DNA from: Streptomyces sp. ISL-43
Lineage (GTDB): Bacteria > Actinomycetota > Actinomycetes > Streptomycetales > Streptomycetaceae
Direction: 5' to 3'
Assembly (NCBI RefSeq): GCF_018614195.1
Contig: NZ_JAGGOT010000061.1
Coordinates: 1 to 64,000, forward strand
DNA length: 64,000 nucleotides
Shown here: positions 19,203-27,034 of the stretch, one piece after another
Layout: the number at the start of each line of letters is the position of its first letter
How positions within the stretch are numbered: the first letter of the stretch is position 1
Program-made: the position numbers and the translations under genes
The notes under the pieces: generated by a model
Seen by the model: only the letters and a program-made list of their open reading frames with translations
The model's database searches: none
Told to the model about the DNA's origin: nothing

Positions 19203-20875
19203 CAGTTGCCGCTGCCGTTCTTGTCGATGAGCTCCTTGTACCAGTCGCGCAGCTTGTCGCCGCCGGAGGACCTCCAGGTGGAGATGGCGGCCTGCACGTC
19301 GGACAGCTTCTTGTTGCCCCGCACGTAGTCGATCTCCAGCTGGCCGAACTGGCTGGAGAGGTTGGCGTAGTTCGTCGGCTCGACGATGTTCATGCCGTAC
19401 GTGGTCGTCTTCTTCAGGTCGGCCCCCATCCGTTGCTGCCACTCGACCTGCTTGCGGGCGATGTCGGGATGGTCGGGGTGGGCGAAGTAGGGAGCGGGGG
19501 CCGCCAGCATCGACCAGGCGTTGTTCACCTCGGAGTTGCCCTGGTCGTTCTTGACCGGGACGCCGTCCTTGACCGTGTAGTGGGTGCCCTCGACGCCGTA
19601 GTCCACGAGCATCCGCTCCTTGGTGCCGTAGGGCGCGGCCGCGAAGTTGGCGGCCGCCAGCGCGTTCTCCACGGTCTCCTTCGAGGCGCCTTCGCGGATC
19701 ATCGACCAGATGGTGGCGGGCGAGGACGCGTACATCGTCGGGCGGCCGCCGTCGGCGCCGAAGATGTCCATGCCCTCGATCTGGAAGGCCGGGTTGGACG
19801 GGGCCTGTTCGGCGGCCCTGACGTACCAGGCGGACATGTCGCCGTTGAAGACCAGGATCTGACCGGCGGTGAACCGCTGGGCCGCGTCGCCGGAGCGCGC
19901 CTTGTCGTCGGGGTGGACCACGCCGGCGTCGAAGAGCTTGCGGCTCCACTCCAGGGCTTCCAGATACTCGGGCGCTTCTATGCGGTAGGTCAGCTTGCCG
20001 TCGTCGCCGATGTTCCAGCCGAGCGGCCCGGAGGGGCGGACGCCGAAGATGCCGGCCGTGACCCAGGTCATGTCACCGCAGGCGTAGACCTTGGCCTTGG
20101 CGCTGGTGGCGTCCTTGGCCCAGCTGAGGAACTCCTCGGCCGACTTGGGTACGGAGTAGCCCTTCGCGTCGAAGATGTCCTTGCGGTAGTAGGGCACGAT
20201 GGCGCTCGCGGCGGCGGAGGGCATCGGGATGCCGCGCAGCGCGCCGCCGAAGATGCTCATGCGCCAGGAATCGGAGGGGATCGCGGCGAGGTTCGGGTAC
20301 TTCTTGGCCTTGTCGCCCGCCAGGTAGGGGCCGAGGTCCATGCACTTCGCGGTGACCGCGTTCGCGATCTTGCCGACCAGCTCCCAGCTGGGCACGACCA
20401 TCATGTCGGGGATGGAGCTGGAGGCGAGGACGGCGCCGAGCTTCTCGCCGTAGGTGTTGCCGTCCTGGTTCTGCCAGGTGACCTTGGTGCCCGCGACGGC
20501 GTCGAGCCCCGTGTAGTAGGCGCAGTCGGGATTCGGCGGGGTGCCCCAGAGCGGGGACATGATCTTGAAGGAGGCGCCGGTGCCGAGCTTGTCCGGGACC
20601 GAGGCGGCGAGGGCCGCGAGGTCGACCTTGGCGGTGTAGCCGGCTGCCGAACCGTTCTTCGACGGAAGGTCCGGCTTGGCGAGCGTGCTGGCGACGTACG
20701 TCGGGATCAGCTTGTCGGCGGCCTTGCCCGACGTGTTGCCCGCTCGCGACTTGTTGTCCGAACCGCCGCAGGCGGTGAGCAGCGGCATTCCCCCGGCCAC
20801 CGCTGCGGTGGCGATCGCCGTGGAGGCGAGGAAGCTTCTCCGGCTCGGTCCGGAGGAGGCGGCATTCGGCGTCAT
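19202..20875 (-). CDS. Lipoprotein sugar-binding protein of the CUT1 importer
   Basis: Large extracytoplasmic solute-binding lipoprotein (557 residues) of the LplA/YtcQ type. The signal peptide has a twin-arginine-like SRRSFLAS motif and the lipobox LLTAC, so it would be membrane-anchored at Cys36. Such long binding proteins usually take oligosaccharides. It is the first gene of the operon running to GH12 and begins about 120 bases downstream of LacI operator 5. The neighbouring GH74/GH42/GH95/GH12 genes suggest fucosylated or galactosylated xyloglucan fragments as ligand, which is inference. Confidence 0.92.
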   Translation of the reverse strand: MTPNAASSGPSRRSFLASTAIATAAVAGGMPLLTACGGSDNKSRAGNTSGKAADKLIPTYVASTLAKPDLPSKNGSAAGYTAKVDLAALAASVPDKLGTGASFKIMSPLWGTPPNPDCAYYTGLDAVAGTKVTWQNQDGNTYGEKLGAVLASSSIPDMMVVPSWELVGKIANAVTAKCMDLGPYLAGDKAKKYPNLAAIPSDSWRMSIFGGALRGIPMPSAAASAIVPYYRKDIFDAKGYSVPKSAEEFLSWAKDATSAKAKVYACGDMTWVTAGIFGVRPSGPLGWNIGDDGKLTYRIEAPEYLEALEWSRKLFDAGVVHPDDKARSGDAAQRFTAGQILVFNGDMSAWYVRAAEQAPSNPAFQIEGMDIFGADGGRPTMYASSPATIWSMIREGASKETVENALAAANFAAAPYGTKERMLVDYGVEGTHYTVKDGVPVKNDQGNSEVNNAWSMLAAPAPYFAHPDHPDIARKQVEWQQRMGADLKKTTTYGMNIVEPTNYANLSSQFGQLEIDYVRGNKKLSDVQAAISTWRSSGGDKLRDWYKELIDKNGSGN

Positions 20876-20991
20876 TGCGTCAACCCTTCATGGCGCACCT
20901 GGACACCCGGCGGTCGGCCGTCGGGCTCGGTGTCGTGACTGGAACTGACGGAGCTGAAGCGGTCATCCAACGACTGCGACGCGATTCGCTG

Positions 20992-21005
20992 TCGAAGCGC
21001 TTCGA
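20992..21005. promoter_or_regulatory. LacI-family operator 5 (minus-strand import/GH operon)
   Basis: A perfect TCGAAGCGCTTCGA palindrome 116 bases upstream of the binding-protein start, in the 322-base divergent region that also holds operator 6. No other gene is seen in that region. Confidence 0.82.
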
Positions 21006-21121
21006 TGTTGCAGTGAGGTTAAGTGAACACCCAGAGGCGCACAAGGGTCGCTTCCGAGATTCCTCCAAGGCCTGGTGGGGAACTCTCTGTATGTCCTGCT
21101 TGATGTAACGGCGCTGATCCC

Positions 21122-21150
21122 TTGACACTCACCCTGGTGTCTGATGAGCA
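21122..21150 (+). promoter_or_regulatory. Possible promoter of the GH3 gene
   Basis: TTGACA at 21122-21127 matches the -35 consensus; the box about 17 bases downstream (tgagca, 21145-21150) is weak. LacI operator 6 begins immediately after it and would cover the likely start point. Confidence 0.35.
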
Positions 21151-21164
21151 TCGAAGCGCTTCGA
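21151..21164. promoter_or_regulatory. LacI-family operator 6 (GH3 gene)
   Basis: A perfect TCGAAGCGCTTCGA palindrome 33 bases before the GH3 GTG start. It argues against an in-frame ATG at 21144 being the GH3 start, because that reading would place the operator inside the coding region. Confidence 0.82.
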
Positions 21165-21197
21165 ATACATTCACGCTCCATCTCAGGGGGATCCCAG

Positions 21198-24041
21198 GTG
21201 TCCGCACACACGCCGCACACAGCACCGCCTTCCCGCGATCCGCAGCTGCCTGTCGCGAAGCGCATCGACGACCTCCTGTCACGGCTCACCCCCGACGAGA
21301 AGATCGGATTCCTGCACCAGTTCGCGCCTGCCGTGGAGCGGCTCGGCGTCGCCGCGTTCCGCACCGGCCAAGAAGCCCTGCACGGCGTGGCCTGGATGGG
21401 TCCGGCCACTGTCTTCCCGCAGGCGGTGGGCCTGGGCGCGACCTGGAACACGGATCTCGTACGACGGGTCGGCGAGGCGGTGTCCAAGGAGGCGCGGGCC
21501 ATGCGCGCCCGCGACGACCGCGTGGGGCTGAACGTCTGGGCGCCGACGGTGAACCTGCTGCGCCACCCTCTGTGGGGCCGCAACGAGGAGGGCTACTCGG
21601 AGGACCCGAAGCTCACCTCGGCCATCGCCACCGCCTACACGCACGGCCTGCGCGGCGAGCATCCGACGTACTGGCGCACCGCCCCCGTCCTCAAGCACTG
21701 GCTGGCCCACAACAATGAGACGGGCCGTGACGTCACGTCCTCCTCGGTCCGCCCGCGCGTCCTGCACGAATACGACCTGCGCGCCTTCCGCGAGACGGTC
21801 GAGGCGGGCGCCGTGGCCGGCGTGATGCCGGCGTACAACCTGGTCAACGGCCGCCCGAACCACGTCTCGCCGTATCTGCGAGAGCATCTGCGCACCTGGA
21901 CCGAGGAGGAGCTGCTGGTCTGCTCGGATGCGGGCGCGCCCTCCAACCTGGTCGACTCCGAGCACTACTTCGACACCCACGAGGAGGCGACGGCCGCCGC
22001 GCTGCTGGCCGGCGTCGACAGCTTCACCGACCACGGCACCGACAGCTCGCAGATCACCGCCCGAGTCCGCGGCGCTCTGGAGCAGGGCCTGCTGACCGAG
22101 CCGGACATCGACGCGGCGGTCCGCCGCCAGCTCTCGGTCCGTTTCCGCCTCGGCGAGTTCGACCCGGAGTACGACCCGCACGCGCTCACCACGGACTTCG
22201 ACACCCCCGCCCACCGGGCCCTCGCCCAGGAGGCGGCCGAGCAGGCGGTCGTACTGCTCAAGAACAGCGGTGGTCTGCTGCCGCTCGCGCCCGGCACCCG
22301 GCTCGCGGTGGTCGGCCCGCTCGCCGACGAGTGCAAGCTCGACTGGTACAGCGGCACGCTCCTGCACCGCTCCACGCCGCTGGCGGGCCTGTACGAGCGG
22401 TTCGGCCCGGAGCGCGTGCAGTTCGCGGAGGGGGTGGACCGGATCCTGCTGAAGACCTCGGCCGGAACCTTCCTGCACGTCCCCGAGGCGGACACCGACG
22501 AAGAGGTGCGCGGCGCCGAAGGCGCCCTCGACCCGGCCCTGCTCGCGGGCCGGACGGACCTGCCCCCGCTCACCACCGACGCGACCGGCAGCGAACTCTC
22601 CCTCATCGACTGGGGCGAGGGCGTGCTGACCCTGCGCGCCCCCGACGGCCGCTACCTCTCCGTCGCCGAGGACGGCCGTGTCCGGGCCTCCGCCGACCAG
22701 CCCGGAGGCTGGGTCGTCCAGGAGACGTTCCGCCTGGAACCGCACGAGAACGGGCACCTCCTTCGGCACATCGCCACGGGTCACCTCGTCTCTGTCGCCG
22801 CCGACGGCCTCAAGGTTGCCGAGGAGAACGGGGAGAAGTTCGAAGTCGTCGTCGTCGAAAGCGGCGAGGACGCGGTGCACGAGGTCGCCTCGCAAGCGGA
22901 CGTGGTCCTGGTGGTCGCGGGTAACGATCCGCACATCAACGGACGCGAGACCGAGGACCGTACGACCCTGGCCCTCCCCGCCCACCAGGAGCGCCTCCTG
23001 CGCGCGGCCCGAACGGCCAACCCGAACACGGTGCTGGCGCTGGTGTCCGCGTACCCGTACGCGGTCGATCACGCGGAGGTGCCGGCGCTGCTGTGGACGG
23101 CCCACGGCGGCCAGGCCGCCGGCACGGCCCTGGCCAGGACCCTGGCCGGCGACGTCTCCCCCGCCGGCCGCCTCCCGCAGACCTGGTACGCCGACGACTC
23201 CGACCTGCCCGGCCTGCTCGACTACGACGTGATCGGCGGCCGCCAGACGTACCTCTACTTCGAGGGCAGGCCTCTCTTCCCGTTCGGCCACGGCCTGTCG
23301 TACGCGTCCTTCTCCTACGAAGGCCTCAGGACTCGCGTCGAGGACGGGACACTGCACGTGTCCTTCACCGTCGCCAACACCGGTGACGTCGCCGCGGACG
23401 AGGTCGCCCAGCTCTACACCCGGGCCGTGGAGCCGTCGGTGCCACGGCCCCGCAGGGAACTGGCCGCGCACCGGCGTGTGACGCTCGCGCCCGGCGAGGT
23501 CACGGAGATCGCCTTCCGGCTGCCGATGCCTGCCTTCGCGTTCTGGGACGTGGCGCAGGGACGTCAGCGGGTGGAACCGGGCCCCTACGAGATCCTCGTC
23601 GGAGCGTCCAGCGAGGACGTCCGCCTGGCTCGGACGGTCGACCTCGACGGCGAGCCGTCCGTCCCCCGGCCGGTCATGGCGGGCGGCCTGGACGCGGTGG
23701 ACTTCGACGACCAGAGCGACACGGAGATCGTGGACCGTGCGAAGACCTCGGGTGACTCCGTCACCCCCGTGGCCGGCCGGCGGGGCGAGCTGGTGTTCCG
23801 TGACTGCGACTTCGCGAAGGGGGCTGCCGGGACCACGGTGGAGGCGGCGGGTGAGGGCACGGTCGAACTCTCGCTGGGTGACGGTCCGGTCCTGGCGGTG
23901 CTCGCGCTGTCCCCCGGCACGTCCGGGCCCTACGACTACGCCACGGTGAGCGCCCCCGCCGCCGTGGCGGCCGGTGTGCACGAAGTCCGCCTCGGACTGC
24001 GTGGCCCGGTGCGGCTCGCGCGGGTCAGCTTCTCCGTCTGA
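21198..24041 (+). CDS. GH3 beta-glycosidase with beta-trefoil insertion
   Basis: Large cytoplasmic GH3 enzyme of 947 residues (beta-glucosidase or beta-xylosidase class). The GTG at 21198 is chosen because aggggg lies 8-13 bases upstream and an earlier in-frame ATG would include the operator. The N-terminal barrel shows GRNEEGYSEDP and the nucleophile Asp in LLVCSDAGAPSNL (about 265). The second domain has AVVLLKNSGGLLPL and is interrupted at about 425-550 by a fascin/ricin-like beta-trefoil (SLIDWGEGVLTLRAPDGRYLSV). FnIII and a CBM6-like sandwich end the protein. The same architecture occurs in the GH3 at 48.8-51.6 kb. No signal peptide is present. Confidence 0.9.
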   Translation: MSAHTPHTAPPSRDPQLPVAKRIDDLLSRLTPDEKIGFLHQFAPAVERLGVAAFRTGQEALHGVAWMGPATVFPQAVGLGATWNTDLVRRVGEAVSKEARAMRARDDRVGLNVWAPTVNLLRHPLWGRNEEGYSEDPKLTSAIATAYTHGLRGEHPTYWRTAPVLKHWLAHNNETGRDVTSSSVRPRVLHEYDLRAFRETVEAGAVAGVMPAYNLVNGRPNHVSPYLREHLRTWTEEELLVCSDAGAPSNLVDSEHYFDTHEEATAAALLAGVDSFTDHGTDSSQITARVRGALEQGLLTEPDIDAAVRRQLSVRFRLGEFDPEYDPHALTTDFDTPAHRALAQEAAEQAVVLLKNSGGLLPLAPGTRLAVVGPLADECKLDWYSGTLLHRSTPLAGLYERFGPERVQFAEGVDRILLKTSAGTFLHVPEADTDEEVRGAEGALDPALLAGRTDLPPLTTDATGSELSLIDWGEGVLTLRAPDGRYLSVAEDGRVRASADQPGGWVVQETFRLEPHENGHLLRHIATGHLVSVAADGLKVAEENGEKFEVVVVESGEDAVHEVASQADVVLVVAGNDPHINGRETEDRTTLALPAHQERLLRAARTANPNTVLALVSAYPYAVDHAEVPALLWTAHGGQAAGTALARTLAGDVSPAGRLPQTWYADDSDLPGLLDYDVIGGRQTYLYFEGRPLFPFGHGLSYASFSYEGLRTRVEDGTLHVSFTVANTGDVAADEVAQLYTRAVEPSVPRPRRELAAHRRVTLAPGEVTEIAFRLPMPAFAFWDVAQGRQRVEPGPYEILVGASSEDVRLARTVDLDGEPSVPRPVMAGGLDAVDFDDQSDTEIVDRAKTSGDSVTPVAGRRGELVFRDCDFAKGAAGTTVEAAGEGTVELSLGDGPVLAVLALSPGTSGPYDYATVSAPAAVAAGVHEVRLGLRGPVRLARVSFSV

Positions 24042-24090
24042 GGCCCTGAGGTCCTGTCGTCCGAGGTCGCATCGATGGGGAACCCATGAG

Positions 24091-24125
24091 CCGGGTTGGC
24101 GTGCGCACGCGGCACGCCAACCCGG
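24091..24125. terminator. Terminator between GH3 and the GH29 relic
   Basis: A perfect 14-bp stem (24091-24104 / 24112-24125) with a 7-base loop, 50 bases after the GH3 stop and 7 bases from the converging GH29 tail. It could serve both strands. Confidence 0.8.
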
Positions 24126-24131
24126 GGGCAC

Positions 24132-24683
24132 TCAGGCGATCTTGGTCAGGTTCCAGTTCTGCGCGGGGCCGCCGTTGGCGGACCACTGGATGACCGGGCT
24201 TCCGTCCCCGCTCGCGTAGCCGTTGTCCAGGACCTTTCCGCTGTGCCGGTTGGTGAGCCGGAACGCACCCCCGCCCAGCGCGGCGACCGCCCACTGCTGG
24301 CCCTGACCGCCGCCGTCGGTGCGCTGGACCAGCACCGCGCCGTCGGAGGTGCTTCCGTTGTCGTCGAGGGCCTTGCCGCTGCGGACACAGACCAGCTTGT
24401 AGTAGCCGTGGCCCAGGTCGGTGACCGTCCACTGCTGCGGAGTGCCGCCGTTGGGGGTCCACTGGGCGACCTGGCCGCCCTCGGTGGTGATGTTGGCGTT
24501 GTCGAGGGCCTTGCCGTTGTGCGCGCTGACCAGCCGGTAGACGCCGCCCGCGAGGACCGCCGGCATGCCGCTGACCTCCACGCAGACCACGGAGTCGTTC
24601 GCGTTGGGCGCCGTGGCCGGCACGCTGACGTTGATCTGGCCGCCGCTGACCGTGTGGGCGAGCGACACCGAGGGGTTGTTCAT
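24132..24683 (-). pseudogene. GH29 alpha-L-fucosidase relic, C-terminal part with ricin-type lectin domain
   Basis: The 3' piece of a split gene. It encodes the last strands of a GH29 C-terminal sandwich (NNPSVSLAHTVSGGQINVSVPATAPN) followed by a ricin-type beta-trefoil with three repeats (QQW, QQW, QNW). The sequence upstream of MNNP is a TnpB element. Beyond it, at 26169-26387, the frame resumes with IPAVHNTISRVYL, which would join directly to this piece. An ATG at 24683 could allow independent expression of a lectin fragment, but no enzyme activity is possible from it. Confidence 0.85.
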
Positions 24684-26008
24684 CAATTGAAGTGCTCTCC
24701 CGGCTGAAGCAGGGAGATTCCTGCATACCTTGCGGCAGCGGGCTTGACGCGCTTGGCACGCCTGACGACTGCCCTCCCGGCAGCCGGGACGAGCGCGAGG
24801 CCCATCCGGTACAGGTGCAACACGTTCCGGGCTGCGTTGTGGTCGGCGTTGCCTGACCAGCCGCAGTCCGGGTTCTTGCACACGAACACGGCCTGGGACT
24901 CCCGGCTCCCGGGCGTGATGAAGCCGCACGCGGAGCATCGCCGGGAAGTGTGGGGGGCGGGGACCTTGTGCAGGGTGCCGCCGTGCCGGGCGGTCTTGTA
25001 CGTCAGCATGGTGACCGTCCGGCCCCACGCCTCCCCGCTGATCGCCCGGTTCAGCCCGGATTTCTGGGCGACGTTCCTTCCCGGCTCCTCGATGGTTCCC
25101 CTGGCGGACTTGACCATGTTCGTGATGGTGAGTGCTTCGACCACGACCGTGCCGTAGCTGCGGGCGATGATGGTGGTCGTCTGATGCTGCCAGTCCAGGG
25201 CCCTGCGCTTGGCTTTCGCGCGGAGCCCTGCGATCTGGTCGTAGGTATGGTGCAGCCGGCGGCTGGCGCGCTCGCCGGGCTTGCGGTACTGCTTACGCTG
25301 TGCGGCGCGCTGCTCCAGGCGCAGGAGCTTCGCCTTCTCCCTCTCCGTCAGCCACTCGCCGTGCTCATACGTCTCACCGTCCGAGAGAGCGATGGGCACG
25401 GTGACGCCCACGTCGATGCCGACCTCCGGCCCCTGGTGCGGCCGGGGCTTGACCTCAAGGGTCTGGACACGGAAGGCGATGTGCCAGCCGAGCGCGTCCT
25501 TGATCAGCCGCGCCCCGGTGATCCGGTTCTCCGCGTTGGCATGCTTACCCACGGGCAGGTCCTTAGTCCACCGGAACCGGACCCGGCCCACTTTGGGAAT
25601 GTTGACCTGCCCCCACCGGCGGTGCACGCGGACGATGTTCAGGTCCCGTCCCTGCGGAACATCCACGGACATCACCGTGCGGAACCGACCCTTGAAATTC
25701 GGGGCGCCAGCACGACCGTCCCAGCAGTTCTTCCACGCCTGGAAGTACGTCTTCAACACGGCTTGCGCGGACTGCGCGGGAAGCGCGCCGAGCCAGTCGA
25801 TGTCTTTGCGTGCCTGCCGTATCGCCGCATCAGCGGCGGCCAGAGAGCGCTTCTCCTTCGGGAGCATCGTCCACCAGTCATGCAGACAGTTCCACATGGC
25901 GCGGGCCGCATGCGCCTGATCGTCCATGAGCCGAACCTGGGCAGAGGTCAGCGCCAGCCGGGCACGATGCCCGAACTGACGCTTCTCATACACAAGTTCC
26001 ACACTCAC
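24683..26008 (-). CDS. tnpB: TnpB RNA-guided nuclease (OrfB_IS605 family)
   Basis: A 441-residue TnpB of the family ancestral to Cas12. RuvC residues are visible as GIDVGVT (first Asp, about 198), VVVEALTITNM (Glu, about 290) and NADHNAARN (last Asp, about 387), so the nuclease site is complete. The zinc finger is CSACG...CKNPDC. TnpB uses an RNA from the element's right end to cut the empty target site, helping retain the element. The start is GTG. Without tnpA it would need transposase in trans to move. The stop codon overlaps the ATG of the GH29 tail fragment. Confidence 0.92.
   Translation of the reverse strand: MSVELVYEKRQFGHRARLALTSAQVRLMDDQAHAARAMWNCLHDWWTMLPKEKRSLAAADAAIRQARKDIDWLGALPAQSAQAVLKTYFQAWKNCWDGRAGAPNFKGRFRTVMSVDVPQGRDLNIVRVHRRWGQVNIPKVGRVRFRWTKDLPVGKHANAENRITGARLIKDALGWHIAFRVQTLEVKPRPHQGPEVGIDVGVTVPIALSDGETYEHGEWLTEREKAKLLRLEQRAAQRKQYRKPGERASRRLHHTYDQIAGLRAKAKRRALDWQHQTTTIIARSYGTVVVEALTITNMVKSARGTIEEPGRNVAQKSGLNRAISGEAWGRTVTMLTYKTARHGGTLHKVPAPHTSRRCSACGFITPGSRESQAVFVCKNPDCGWSGNADHNAARNVLHLYRMGLALVPAAGRAVVRRAKRVKPAAARYAGISLLQPGEHFN
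24684..24850 (-). ncRNA. Putative TnpB guide RNA scaffold (omega/reRNA), approximate bounds
   Basis: In TnpB elements the guide RNA is read from the tnpB 3' end through the right end, with the guide supplied by flanking DNA. Here the tnpB 3' end, the right-end hairpin (24696-24717) and the terminal TTCAA fit that layout. The guide would be about the first 16-20 bases of the GH29 tail (24683 downwards). Bounds are inferred from family layout only. Confidence 0.45.
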
Positions 26009-26168
26009 ACAACAAAGCTATCGTTCGCCGTATATCACTACAATGAAACCGCTATTCAGACACGCGTGCCGACCGTCACCCCACAGACGCAGAGAACTCC
26101 GGCACTCCGCGCCTCCGAGCCAAGAACGCCCTTCACCTCCCCCGTAAACAGGGGAGGACTGGGCGAGA
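24684..26168 (-). mobile_element. IS200/IS605-type element carrying only tnpB (IS1341-like)
   Basis: About 1.48 kb inserted in a GH29 gene. It has one gene, tnpB, and no tnpA transposase. Subterminal hairpins mark both ends: a 6-bp stem at 24696-24701/24712-24717 near the tnpB 3' end (right end) and a 7-bp perfect stem at 26136-26142/26151-26157 (left end). No terminal inverted repeats or target duplication are expected for this group, and none were noticed. Exact ends are uncertain by a few bases; they are placed where GH29 reading resumes on each side. Confidence 0.8.
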
Positions 26169-26387
26169 TCAGAGGTAGACGCGGCTGATCGTGTTGTGGA
26201 CCGCCGGGATCTGCAGGGTGCCGCCCGTCGGCCACGTGAAGACGTGGGCGAAGAGCTTGCCGTTCTTCTTGGTGATCCTGCCCCAGGACGCCTCGGCCGC
26301 GAAGGGGCTGCCGCTGGTGCCGTGGATGCTGTCGGCGTGGGTGGCCATCCAGGAGGCGAGCTGTTCAGTGAGCGGGTGGCGGGGCAC
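26169..26387 (-). pseudogene. GH29 alpha-L-fucosidase relic, internal fragment
   Basis: A 72-residue fragment from near the end of a GH29 fucosidase: DSIHGTSGSPF, WGRITKKNGKLFAHVF and LQIPAVHNTISRVYL are conserved blocks of the C-terminal sandwich. It ends exactly where the TnpB element begins. Its 5' side abuts the lutC stop by 11 bases, so the whole catalytic barrel (roughly the first 400 residues) is gone, and a chance GTG (VPRHPL) makes a short frame. GH29 was probably once the last gene of the fucose operon. The loss on this side is independent of the element insertion on the other. Confidence 0.85.
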
Positions 26388-26398
26388 CCCGCCGGGCG

Positions 26399-27034
26399 CT
26401 ACGTGTCCTGCACCAGGACGATGTCCAGCGTCCTGGGCCCGTGGACGCCCTCGACGCGGTCCAGCTCGATGTCACTGGTGGCCGAGGGGCCGGAGATGAG
26501 CGTGAGCGGCCGGCGGGGGTCGAGCAGGCTCAGCGCCTCGGGCACGTCCGGGACGATCTGGTCCGCCCGGACCACGCAGACGTGCTGGTCCGGCAGCAGG
26601 GTGAGGGCCCGGCGCCCCTGGCCGGGTCCGTGGTCGAGGATCACGGTGCCGGTGACGGCGATCGCGGTGGCGACGGTGGTGACCACGGCGTCCGCCCCGT
26701 CGAGTTGTCCCACGGTCAGCGGCGGAGCGTCTTCCCGTCGCGACCAGGGGCCCTGCGGGAGCAGGTCCTCGGGAAACCCGGGCGGCACCACCAGGGTCCG
26801 TGCCCCGGTGCGGGCCAGCGCGCGCCCGACGGCCGCCGCCGCCTCGGCCGCCGGAACCCGGACCACCGTGGCTCGGTACTCGCCGGCACGTTCGGCGAAC
26901 AGCCCGACCACGTCCGGTCCGGCGTGGTCGGCGCGTGGAGTGGGCGGGATCGGTATGTCGTCGGGGTTCTCCGATCCGGGCACGCCGGCCAGGGCTCCCC
27001 GTACCGCTCTCAGGACGGTCTCGCGGCCGTTCAT
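26399..27034 (-). CDS. lutC: L-lactate utilisation protein LutC (LUD domain)
   Basis: A 211-residue LUD-domain protein, third subunit of the LutABC L-lactate-oxidising complex. The start MNGRETVL overlaps the lutB stop as ATGA, in preference to an ATG 66 bases upstream. Typical segments are DGADAVVTTVATAIAVTGTVIL and the terminal RTLDIVLV. It is the last intact gene of the fucose operon. LutABC oxidises L-lactate to pyruvate, and the preceding enzymes would generate one L-lactate per L-fucose. Confidence 0.92.
   Translation of the reverse strand: MNGRETVLRAVRGALAGVPGSENPDDIPIPPTPRADHAGPDVVGLFAERAGEYRATVVRVPAAEAAAAVGRALARTGARTLVVPPGFPEDLLPQGPWSRREDAPPLTVGQLDGADAVVTTVATAIAVTGTVILDHGPGQGRRALTLLPDQHVCVVRADQIVPDVPEALSLLDPRRPLTLISGPSATSDIELDRVEGVHGPRTLDIVLVQDT

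Noticed and set aside
21144..21197. Earlier ATG start for the first GH3
   Set aside because: It would place the LacI operator inside the coding region and has no RBS; the GTG at 21198 has one.
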